Source of the DNA: Callorhinus ursinus
Taxonomy: Eukaryota; Chordata; Mammalia; Carnivora; Otariidae
Direction: 5' to 3'
Assembly (NCBI RefSeq): GCF_003265705.1
Contig: NW_020313159.1
Coordinates: forward strand, 1,366,342-1,430,341
Length of the DNA stretch: 64,000 bases
The translations under genes were made by a program, and so were the position numbers. Positions 58,801 to 61,376 of the stretch are shown piece after piece; the stretch's first letter is position 1, and each line of letters opens with the position of its first letter. The notes below the pieces were generated by a model, which was not told the DNA's origin, ran no database searches, and was given only the letters and a program-made list of their open reading frames with translations.

Positions 58801-61376
58801 TTAGTATCAAACTTAAAGAGCCTGTAATATAAAGTGAACATAATTCTCCCTAAAACAAATCCAGCTGGGGTTAGAATTCTAAATTTCCACAAACACAAGC
58901 ATATCATCTTACATTAGGGGACTGCAAACCCATGGCCTGCAGGTTAAAATTTAGCCTTCGGCTAAGAATTGTTTTTACATTTTTCAAACAATTATAAAAG
59001 AAATGGGGGGGTGGAGAAGAGTATGCCTCAAAGACTTTATGGGCTGTCAAAGCCTAAAATATGTAGTACCTGGCTTTTTACAGAAAAAGTGTACATCTGC
59101 TTCATACTCACATAGCGTTCAACCCTGTATTTGTGTTTTCCTATCTGTTGCTAACATTTTAGGTCAGAGAAGGTAAAATATATATGAAAGGTTAAGTGTT
59201 ACACAGGCATTTTGTGCAGGCATTTATGTGCTTGGACAACGGGACGATCAGACCCCAGGCTTGTAACATATCTGGAGACCTCACAGCCAAGAGGAAAAAC
59301 GACTAAGTACAACACATGTGCCTGCAGTGGAGATCCCAGATTTTGAGTAACTGTAGATAAGATGGAGCATTCTGGGAGTATAGGATGGGAATAAGCCTGG
59401 GGGCGCAGACAAACACAACACAGCGACCAGGTCAGACACTCCTTGGCCACATTATTAAAACCCTGATGGTCTGAAGCAAAGACATGGGAACTGCAGCATA
59501 TGGTGACAGTGTGTTGTTTGGCTCTCCTGCGCGTGCACTAAATGTGTGTCAACTGTGTGGGTATATTTAAAGTACTATTGAATTCTGAATTTCCATTAGG
59601 CAAACAAAACAATGTTACCTTGGAAAGCAATACAATGTTATATGTCAATTATACCTCAGTTAAAAAAAATGTTAACCTGAACTGTTGCTAATCACTGTAA
59701 ACACTGACTTAAAAAAATAAAAAAAGAAACTAGCCGTGATCAACTAATTTAGATGTTGTCTTGAGGCTTTCACTAGAAGGAATATCAGGAATTAGCAGTT
59801 TTTCTTTGTATCTGATTCTAATAACAAAATCTATTTTTCCTCTTCATCTACATAATTAATGCGATTCTACAAGTCTGGCACTGGAGTCCTTAATTATCAT
59901 TTTTAAACATCTTGCGGGGTAAACACCTTTAAGTTTGTTGTCAATTATGAAACTTTTAGTATGAATTCATGTATAAAACTCCAACTAGACAGACTGAAAA
60001 ACTGTACAAAGGTAATTCTGACAGAAGGATGTGGGGTAGAAAGACATGATGGGAACGAGAGAAACCACCCAAGGAAAGTGAACAGGCCAAAGACCACAGG
60101 GGAAAAATGAGTGCAATGTGAGGGCCTCCCGACAGACAAAGGGAGGGCGTCCCACATGAGGCGGAACTGGAATGAGCTGCAGAGACAGCCTACTAGACCC
60201 TCCCCAGGAGCAATTTCTTCTCTATAAAGTCATCTGAAGTAGTTTTATATATTTTTTAAAGTGTTCACACCAATTCTACCATGTGCACAAGTAAGGGTAC
60301 TGCAGAAGAAACTGACCTGCTGCCCCGCGTCAACTTTTGTGAAACTGAAAGTGCTAAGGTGGGTGTTTGCTCCCCGCACAGCTGGCTCTATAGTTTCTCG
60401 AAACAACTTCTCTATAAACTGGCAAATAAAAGGCCACATATGTTTTACCGTCTGTAAAGAAGAAAGAACTCATGTCAAACAAAACGCTGTAATACGTAAT
60501 AATGTATTATGTACTAACACATGATGATGTACTTATATCATGAAAAATTACACCTCTATAGTTGAGCAGAATTTTTGAAAATTAAAAGGAGGGGTCTCCT
60601 TTTCATTATGCAAAATCAACATGATCTGAATTTCAAAAATGTACTACAACAATACACTACAGATTAACGAATATGTTCCAGAAATTAGTTATTCTGGTTA
60701 AGCATTCCATTTAAGCATATCAGCACATTTAAAGTTGCTTGGGGGGGGGGGGATCAGAAAACCCTGTGGTTTCAGCTCGTTTCTAAAAACCTAAAATTGT
60801 ATAGATCTTAATAAACATTAATGAGTTTTCTTTAATGATGGACTAACTTCTGGTGCTGTCAGGAAATCATTAATCTACATTAAGTTTTTACTCTATAGCT
60901 CTAAGGATATACAAAATGTGGGGACAAACACCTACTTCAAAATATATGATCTTAAAAAATAACCTTTAAAAATGATTATTAATCTATTACTAGGTTTCTT
61001 GGGAATTACTTCCCTTTTCATAATATTTTCAAAAATTCTGCTTGTAATTACTATAAAACAGACTTGAGCACTAGCCAATCAGGGAAGTAGACACAAGGCC
61101 AAATACACAACTATGACTATGTCATCAATTTTTTCATGTTAAAGACACAATTTTCACTACTTAGGAAAGTACCATTTATCAGTTATGACTCAGTTTTTTT
61201 GAGAGCAGGAGCCAGTCTACTATATCCAAAGGAGCTCACATACTGTCAACATCCAGCTTCCCAAAAATGGAAAGATGGCACCTCATCCCCTAACTCCCGC
61301 TGATACTCTGGTATTTAGTATATTCTACTCTTACCTTATTTAGCCATTCTGCTCTTTCAGTGTCTGGAAAATGAAC
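8867..61376 (-). CDS. ESYT2: ESYT2, extended synaptotagmin-2 (exons 2-23 of the gene; exon 1 outside window)
   Basis: Spliced coding region read on the minus strand. E-Syt2 is an ER-anchored tether: an N-terminal membrane hairpin (exon 1, not in the window) holds it in the ER, an SMP domain carries glycerolipids, and C2 domains dock on plasma-membrane PI(4,5)P2, helped by Ca2+. I placed 22 exons with GT donors and AG acceptors; their lengths add to 2283 bases, which is 760 codons plus stop, with no frame break. The encoded residues match my recollection of the human protein almost throughout, including [20 protein letters not shown] in C2A and [20 protein letters not shown] in C2C. Domain order is SMP (exons 2-8), C2A (8-12), C2B (13-17), linker (18), C2C (19-23). 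Skipping the 63-base exon 14 gives 739 codons. Paralogues ESYT1 and ESYT3 fit less well. The identification rests on remembered homology, not a database search. Confidence 0.97.
9009..9058 (-). CDS. ESYT2: ESYT2 exon 22 (C2C)
   Basis: A 50-base exon [16 protein letters not shown] plus TG of a split Trp codon; the acceptor is ttgttccaccaacag and the donor gtgagtg. It is the last helix-loop of C2C. Gly replaces the human Ala in VLVALAS. Confidence 0.95.
9059..9757. other. ESYT2 intron between exons 21 and 22
   Basis: No repeat recognised. The plus strand has a moderately protein-like open stretch near 9217-9380, without splice sites or recognised homology. Confidence 0.6.
9758..9863 (-). CDS. 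ESYT2: ESYT2 exon 21 (C2C)
   Basis: A 106-base exon completing Ser, then [20 protein letters not shown] to KDKGLLGK, ending phase 0 at gtaagt. It forms C2C strands 5-7. Being phase 0, its donor could in principle join the unexplained exon-like frame at 7472-7651. Confidence 0.97.
9864..11492. other. ESYT2 intron between exons 20 and 21
   Basis: Mostly unique AT-rich sequence with one L1 3' remnant (11049-11160). A C-rich run (cccccccccgccccgcccc) lies near 11455-11474, just downstream of the exon 20 donor. Confidence 0.6.
11049..11160 (+). mobile_element. L1 3'-end remnant
   Basis: Starts gagcactgggtgttatata and runs through gatgaaccactgaaatctac to an A-rich end, the diverged form of carnivore L1 3' UTR. 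Confidence 0.7.
11493..11624 (-). CDS. ESYT2: ESYT2 exon 20 (C2C, polybasic PI(4,5)P2 site)
   Basis: A 132-base exon, Arg then [20 protein letters not shown] to LNPVFDQ plus two bases of a split Ser codon. It contains the [10 protein letters not shown]2 loop and the polybasic stretch [15 protein letters not shown], which in the E-Syt family binds PI(4,5)P2 and is needed for plasma-membrane docking. All basic residues are present. Confidence 0.97.
11625..12957. other. ESYT2 intron between exons 19 and 20
   Basis: No gene. The section at about 12690-12900 has the A-rich look of an old L1 3' UTR, low certainty. The rest is unclassified. Confidence 0.5.
12958..13056 (-). CDS. ESYT2: ESYT2 exon 19 (start of C2C)
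   Basis: A 99-base exon completing Asn, then [20 protein letters not shown] to VVVVHSC plus two bases of a split Arg codon. It opens C2C. The acceptor has a strong pyrimidine tract (tttctgctttgcttccccag); the donor is gtgagc. Confidence 0.97.
13057..14181. other. ESYT2 intron between exons 18 and 19
   Basis: Unique-looking sequence with no recognisable repeat or gene. Confidence 0.6.
14182..14567 (-). CDS. ESYT2: ESYT2 exon 18 (C2B-C2C linker, Ser/Pro-rich)
   Basis: The largest exon, 386 bases and 128 codons plus two bases of a split Asn codon. It begins [18 protein letters not shown], passes through a basic, Ser/Pro/Gly-rich and presumably disordered stretch, and ends [20 protein letters not shown]. 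The linker carries an extra few residues against the remembered human sequence near [17 protein letters not shown], and is the least conserved coding segment in the window. [19 protein letters not shown] matches human. Its many Ser residues are potential phosphorylation sites. Confidence 0.96.
14568..15788. other. ESYT2 intron between exons 17 and 18
   Basis: The part from about 15090 to 15480 resembles an old antisense L1 3' region (gtgggttctttttaatttgc and on). The rest is unclassified. Confidence 0.5.
15789..15938 (-). CDS. ESYT2: ESYT2 exon 17 (end of C2B)
   Basis: A 150-base, 50-codon exon [20 protein letters not shown] to MKIALR. It completes C2B. The donor AGG|gtactg is followed in the intron by the same five bases (gtact) that open exon 18, so the junction is placed by the reading frame and by exon 18's own acceptor. 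Confidence 0.95.
16338..16529 (-). mobile_element. Can-SINE, minus, with target duplication
   Basis: Full-length copy with a long (GA)n tract. Target duplication gagaaaaacatt at 16326-16337 and 16530-16541. Confidence 0.94.
16557..16745 (-). mobile_element. Can-SINE, minus, adjacent independent insertion
   Basis: Full-length copy with its own 16-bp duplication ttctaagtgcctttta at 16541-16556 and 16746-16761, so it is a separate insertion event right beside the previous SINE. Confidence 0.94.
16921..17030 (-). mobile_element. Older Can-SINE, short form, minus
   Basis: Contains aagtaggccccatgcccaat, gtggggcttgaactcatgac and a head complement ending ccaggcgtccc. Confidence 0.82.
17180..17368 (-). 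mobile_element. Can-SINE, minus
   Basis: Diverged full-length copy, aaagattttatttatttgag to gagccacccaggagtccc. It is followed at 17369-17402 by an orphan plus-orientation SINE-like tail (aaataaataaaatcttaaaa). Confidence 0.88.
17930..20125 (+). mobile_element. Old diverged L1, plus strand
   Basis: A-rich sequence with L1-like content: a 5'-like segment (ggctacgatggaggagccag), ORF2-like decayed coding (aatcctccaagcacgtgagg, aaaattcatcacaaaatttt) and a 3'-like end near 20030-20125. Many stops; no functional ORF. Boundaries are approximate. It lies antisense to ESYT2 between exons 16 and 17. Confidence 0.65.
20140..20226 (-). CDS. ESYT2: ESYT2 exon 16 (C2B)
   Basis: An 87-base, 29-codon exon [20 protein letters not shown] to QDLEVE. 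The [11 protein letters not shown] motif is the conserved C2 core strand. The donor is GAG|gtattt. An old L1 3' end lies within about 15-30 bases downstream of this donor in the direction of transcription. Confidence 0.96.
20965..21039 (-). CDS. ESYT2: ESYT2 exon 15 (C2B)
   Basis: A 75-base, 25-codon exon [20 protein letters not shown] then AQESK. I set the acceptor at ttttggatag|TCA; the nearby alternative AG three bases downstream (gtcag) would keep frame but delete the Ser. The donor is gtaaga. It forms C2B strands 2-3. Confidence 0.94.
22795..22910 (-). mobile_element. Older Can-SINE, short form, minus
   Basis: Contains tagtaggctccatgcccaac and gagccagccaggtgcccc. Confidence 0.85.
22926..23110 (-). 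mobile_element. Can-SINE, minus, with target duplication
   Basis: Full-length copy with a 15-bp duplication aagataagtgttttt at 22911-22925 and 23111-23125. It landed immediately beside an older SINE. Confidence 0.94.
24421..24483 (-). CDS. ESYT2: ESYT2 exon 14, in-frame 63-base cassette exon (C2B loop)
   Basis: Reads [20 protein letters not shown] then K, 21 codons, phase 0 at both ends. It matches the insert I recall in the longer human ESYT2 product, with Ser for Thr and Lys for Arg. The donor is gtaaac. The acceptor (tgacttgaaag) is purine-interrupted and weak, in keeping with regulated inclusion. The insert falls in the first loop of C2B, so inclusion would lengthen that loop. Coding conservation is clear; cassette status is from knowledge of human isoforms. 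Confidence 0.88.
25824..25934 (-). mobile_element. Older Can-SINE, short form, minus
   Basis: Contains agtctctacacccagtgtgg and taagccagctgggtgcccc; diverged. Confidence 0.78.
26150..26345 (+). mobile_element. MIR
   Basis: Recognisable MIR order: attccagctctgctactgac, cagctgtggtcttgggtccc, tagttttcctacctgaag, and a 3' end ggtgctcagcaaatgtgtgc. Confidence 0.8.
30064..30159 (-). CDS. ESYT2: ESYT2 exon 13 (start of C2B)
   Basis: A 96-base, 32-codon exon [18 protein letters not shown] to ARNLP, ending phase 0 at CCG|gtaggt. It starts the C2B domain; the [12 protein letters not shown] strand and loop matches E-Syt2. This exon joins either cassette exon 14 or exon 15 in frame. Confidence 0.96.
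30631..30720 (-). CDS. ESYT2: ESYT2 exon 12 (end of C2A, C2A-C2B linker)
   Basis: A 90-base, 30-codon exon [20 protein letters not shown] to NASNLDK. The donor AAG|gtgctg lacks the usual purine-rich +3/+4 pair but keeps GT, and the frame continues cleanly into exon 13. Small substitutions against the remembered human sequence (T to A, K to R, R to K) are conservative. Confidence 0.95.
30721..31768. other. ESYT2 intron between exons 11 and 12
   Basis: No recognised repeat or gene. Confidence 0.55.
31769..31817 (-). CDS. ESYT2: ESYT2 exon 11 (C2A)
   Basis: A 49-base exon completing Ser and encoding [16 protein letters not shown], followed by a gtaagt donor. It covers the strand and loop after the third Ca2+ loop of C2A. 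Confidence 0.95.
31818..33195. other. ESYT2 intron between exons 10 and 11
   Basis: No recognised repeat or gene; a moderately C-rich section at about 32140-32480. Confidence 0.55.
33196..33278 (-). CDS. ESYT2: ESYT2 exon 10 (C2A, third Ca2+ loop)
   Basis: An 83-base exon, [20 protein letters not shown] then DKDDFLG plus two bases of a split Ser codon. The acidic FDEDPDKDD segment is the third Ca2+-binding loop of C2A. The acceptor is ttgttttttcag and the donor gtaaac. Confidence 0.97.
33279..34282. other. ESYT2 intron between exons 9 and 10
   Basis: About 33640-34050 has the A-rich, repetitive-looking composition of an old L1 3' end on the plus strand (aacaattttgcaaaaatgta; tggaatctattcagtgaatg). 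The rest is unclassified. Confidence 0.5.
34283..34459 (-). CDS. ESYT2: ESYT2 exon 9 (C2A domain, first half)
   Basis: A 177-base, 59-codon exon from [17 protein letters not shown] to [11 protein letters not shown]. It holds the first Ca2+-binding loop of C2A (Asp in AQDLQGKD, and KGKSDPYG) and the NPxW-like SPKWNEVYE motif typical of C2 domains. Both ends are phase 0 with a good pyrimidine tract (ctccttcttttcag). Confidence 0.98.
34883..35411 (+). mobile_element. MER2-like (Tigger/pogo) DNA transposon, interrupted by a SINE
   Basis: Starts cagctgaccagaac, continues ggatccacttatatacagat, attttctcttccttataatt and gtttatgtcattggtatggc, and ends gttcaagggtcaactg, the inverted partner of the start. 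A TA dinucleotide precedes the left end. It is non-coding, and split by the SINE at 35150-35340. Confidence 0.82.
35150..35340 (+). mobile_element. Can-SINE, plus, with target duplication
   Basis: Full-length copy inserted into the MER2-like element. Target duplication aaaagttatatgcag at 35135-35149 and 35341-35355. Confidence 0.95.
35618..36708 (+). mobile_element. 5'-truncated carnivore L1, plus strand, with target duplication
   Basis: Holds the C-terminal part of ORF2 (an open frame of about 82 codons from 35657, then a second at 36017-36250 around [19 protein letters not shown]) and a 3' UTR with two copies of an aaacaaactgagg(g/t)tt module near 36270 and 36525, ending ataaaaaatttaaaaaaa. 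Target duplication aaaatcactgggtaa at 35603-35617 and 36709-36723. The ORF2 remnant lacks its endonuclease and reverse transcriptase domains. It is antisense to ESYT2. Confidence 0.93.
37256..37775 (+). mobile_element. Probable solo ERV1-type LTR
   Basis: A 520-bp block starting TG and ending CA, flanked by a 4-bp duplication gcag at 37252-37255 and 37776-37779, the size typical for ERV1. It has an AATAAA at 37746-37751 near its 3' end, preceded by the C/T-rich cctcccagtgccccctctcc region usual in such LTRs. No adjoining viral genes are seen. Family not determined. Confidence 0.6.
37833..37885. repeat. (AG)n microsatellite
   Basis: About 25 uninterrupted AG units, arising from the GA tract of the outer SINE. 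Confidence 0.9.
37922..38115 (-). mobile_element. Can-SINE, minus, nested
   Basis: Young-type full-length copy inside the older SINE. The flanks share gggagaga(a/g)tctt. Confidence 0.92.
38430..38560 (-). mobile_element. MIR fragment
   Basis: Contains tttacagatgaagaaactga and taggcccaaaaag then gaacccagggctgtgac, the MIR core in reverse. Confidence 0.65.
39018..39138 (-). CDS. ESYT2: ESYT2 exon 8 (end of SMP, SMP-C2A junction)
   Basis: A 121-base exon completing Asn and then [20 protein letters not shown] to QLRFPIPK, ending phase 0 at a gtaagta donor. It encodes the last SMP helix, including the conserved [10 protein letters not shown] motif, and the short hinge into C2A. Confidence 0.96.
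41302..41405 (-). mobile_element. Older Can-SINE, short form, minus
   Basis: Contains tttagtaggctctatgccca and gagccacccaggcgcccc. Confidence 0.83.
41461..41658 (+). mobile_element. Can-SINE, plus (one arm of an inverted pair)
   Basis: Full-length copy, gggcgcctgggtggctcag to aaataaataaaatcttaaaa. It sits in the tail of the next, oppositely oriented SINE, whose A-tail complement continues on both sides. Confidence 0.94.
41659..41848 (-). mobile_element. Can-SINE, minus (other arm of the inverted pair)
   Basis: Full-length copy from attatttatttatttattt to gccacccaggcgccccc, tail-to-tail with the plus copy at 41461. Confidence 0.94.
42053..42228 (-). mobile_element. Can-SINE, diverged, minus, with target duplication
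   Basis: Diverged copy (gagagtgttggcggggaagg; gagccagccaggcatccc). Target duplication aaacacatttt at 42042-42052 and 42229-42239. Confidence 0.88.
42715..42826 (+). mobile_element. L2 3'-end fragment
   Basis: Order typical of L2 3' ends: ctccgtgagagcaggtgtga, ctggctcataccaggcacaa, tatttgttggataaatgaat. Confidence 0.75.
42852..42960 (-). mobile_element. Older Can-SINE, short form, minus
   Basis: Contains aagtaatctctacactcaat and ctgagccagccaaaccaccc. Confidence 0.78.
43852..43982 (+). mobile_element. Older Can-SINE, short form, plus
   Basis: Contains actggctggctcagttggta and ccacgttgggcatggagcct then an A-tail. Flanking duplication accaaagct at 43843-43851 and 43983-43991. Confidence 0.85.
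44270..44325 (-). CDS. ESYT2: ESYT2 exon 7 (SMP domain)
   Basis: A 56-base exon, [18 protein letters not shown] plus AA of a split Asn codon. The acceptor is ttttaaaacag and the donor gtaagt. It lies between two long introns rich in SINEs. Human has LLEI and DVPG where this reads LIEI and DIPG. Confidence 0.95.
44717..45100 (+). mobile_element. Can-SINE, plus, split by another SINE
   Basis: The head and body are at 44717-44871 and the A-tail (ctcaaataataaaaatcttt) at about 45068-45100; a minus-strand SINE lies between. Confidence 0.88.
44872..45065 (-). mobile_element. Can-SINE, minus, nested
   Basis: Full-length copy inserted into the CT-rich part of the plus SINE (agagagagagcatgagcagg to gagccacccaggcacacc). 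Confidence 0.9.
45113..45345 (-). mobile_element. Can-SINE, long diverged copy, minus
   Basis: About 230 bp, longer than its neighbours because of extra sequence in the middle (gatccgagaagcccaatgcg, cccagagcccaaggtggggc). Ends gagccacccaggtgcccc. Confidence 0.85.
45346..45452 (-). mobile_element. Older Can-SINE, short form, minus
   Basis: Contains taatttctacacccaacatg and gagccagccaggcgcccc. Confidence 0.82.
45631..45826 (+). mobile_element. Can-SINE, plus, with target duplication
   Basis: Full-length copy. Target duplication aaaaatggtacttta at 45616-45630 and 45827-45841. Confidence 0.95.
46255..46439 (-). mobile_element. Can-SINE, minus, with target duplication
   Basis: Full-length copy. 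The flanks share tgaaaaaaaa(a)tttttt, a target duplication in an A/T run. Confidence 0.9.
46440..49423. other. Long intronic stretch without SINEs
   Basis: Part of the intron between exons 6 and 7. A degenerate GTGAG-rich minisatellite lies at 47085-47215. The purine-rich sequence on either side gives long but unsupported open frames on both strands. No exon or known repeat was recognised in the rest. Confidence 0.5.
47085..47215. repeat. Degenerate GTGAG/ACATGTGAG minisatellite
   Basis: Repeated gtgagtgtgag, acatgtgag and gaacgagtg words in varying order, with acatgtgagaacgagtg occurring twice about 50 bases apart. Confidence 0.7.
49424..49604 (-). mobile_element. Can-SINE, minus, with target duplication
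   Basis: Full-length copy. Target duplication aggcatctactg at 49412-49423 and 49605-49616. Confidence 0.94.
49620..49835 (-). mobile_element. MIR fragment with internal duplication
   Basis: Core words cccatgtcacagatggggag and ccgtgttacagatggggag occur twice about 45 bases apart, each after a ctgacat(t/g)tagtc word: a MIR-like fragment with a short tandem duplication. Confidence 0.6.
50251..50447 (-). mobile_element. Can-SINE, minus
   Basis: Full-length young-type copy, tttttttttttaaagatttt to gccacccaggcgcccc. Confidence 0.93.
50448..51835. other. Intronic stretch, no gene
   Basis: AT-rich at first, then a purine-rich section around 51180-51660. No recognised repeat or exon. Confidence 0.5.
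51836..51910 (+). mobile_element. Decayed short Can-SINE, plus
   Basis: Contains ggggtgtctgggtgctcagt and gagttcgagccctgcacact; truncated. Confidence 0.65.
51920..52094 (+). mobile_element. Can-SINE, plus
   Basis: Full-length copy, gggcgcctgggtggctcag to aaataaataaataaaatctt, ending in an AT microsatellite grown from its tail. Confidence 0.94.
52095..52151. repeat. (AT)n microsatellite
   Basis: Long run of TA dinucleotides with few interruptions, directly after the SINE A-tail. Confidence 0.9.
52290..52475 (+). mobile_element. MIR
   Basis: Diverged MIR order: ttggacaaattagactctca, taaaaggaaactatgttagt and a 3' end atgagcaaatatctataaat. Confidence 0.6.
52511..52672 (+). mobile_element. Can-SINE, plus, short CT tract
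   Basis: gggcgcctgggtggctcag to aaataaataaaatcttaaca, with a compact CT region. Confidence 0.93.
52882..52971 (-). CDS. ESYT2: ESYT2 exon 6 (SMP domain)
   Basis: A 90-base, 30-codon exon beginning [20 protein letters not shown] and ending FFLRKP. The acceptor is tgaatttag and the donor gtaagt. The [13 protein letters not shown] stretch is a hallmark of the E-Syt SMP domain. Phase 0 on both ends. Confidence 0.96.
53218..53290 (-). CDS. ESYT2: ESYT2 exon 5 (SMP domain)
   Basis: A 73-base exon, [20 protein letters not shown] then VQSIQ, ending in phase 0 at a CAG|gtaagg donor. It continues the SMP beta sheet. Gln replaces a Lys of the human protein (GVKSIQ to GVQSIQ), a tolerated surface change. 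Confidence 0.96.
56194..56306 (-). mobile_element. 113-bp L1 3'-end insertion, minus, with target duplication
   Basis: Reverse of a carnivore L1 3' end (tattgttatgttaatcacca; gttccatgattcattgtttg). Target duplication tagggttttct at 56183-56193 and 56307-56317. Nested in the older L1. Confidence 0.88.
56544..56650 (-). mobile_element. Older Can-SINE, short form, minus, nested in L1
   Basis: Contains aagtaatcactacacccaat and gagccagccaggcgcccc. Target duplication atatgcctttt at 56533-56543 and 56651-56661. Confidence 0.88.
57194..57270 (-). CDS. ESYT2: ESYT2 exon 4 (SMP domain)
   Basis: A 77-base exon, [18 protein letters not shown] onward to DLQI plus two bases of a split codon completed by exon 5 (AG|T, Ser). 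The acceptor is ctgtttcag and the donor gtaagt. It encodes beta strands lining the SMP lipid groove. Confidence 0.96.
57370..57548 (+). mobile_element. MIR
   Basis: MIR order: tagctgtttcactttgggca, cctcatctgtgaagtatgga, taatgaggttactgtgaaat and a 3' end ctggtgcacagtgagtgctt. Confidence 0.8.
58034..58133. other. Assembly gap, 100 N
   Basis: Exactly 100 Ns, a usual placeholder for an unknown length. It falls at the head of a plus-strand Can-SINE (body from 58134), so the 5' end of that SINE is lost. Confidence 0.95.
58134..58285 (+). mobile_element. Can-SINE, plus, head lost or altered at gap
   Basis: Body and tail only (tggatggcttcatcggtaag to aaataaataaataaaatctt), with a shortened middle. 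The flanks on both sides of gap plus SINE carry taagtctttg (58023-58032 and about 58297-58306), a likely target duplication. Confidence 0.82.
60317..60451 (-). CDS. ESYT2: ESYT2 exon 3 (SMP domain)
   Basis: A 135-base, 45-codon exon from TVKHMWPF to KVDAGQQ, phase 0 on both sides. The acceptor follows a pyrimidine tract (ttctttcttctttacag) and the donor is GTCAGT, a non-consensus but functional type. It encodes the first SMP helix ([13 protein letters not shown]) and the following strand ([11 protein letters not shown]). The human protein as I remember it has DVGQQ where this has DAGQQ. Confidence 0.96.
61335..61376 (-). CDS. ESYT2: ESYT2 exon 2 (start of SMP region)
   Basis: A 42-base exon of 14 codons reading [14 protein letters not shown]. 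It is bounded by an AG acceptor (61377-61378) and a GTAAGAG donor (61333-61334), phase 0 on both sides. It links the membrane hairpin to the SMP domain. The matching human segment follows directly after the hairpin and cytosolic helix encoded by exon 1, so everything N-terminal to it lies upstream of 64000. Confidence 0.95.

Larger units (their letters stand above)
57271..60316. other. ESYT2 intron between exons 3 and 4
   Basis: Holds a MIR (57370-57548), a gap-truncated SINE, and a possible L1 3' end near 59500-59670 (tatgtcaattatacctcagt then an A-run). No exon recognised. Confidence 0.55.
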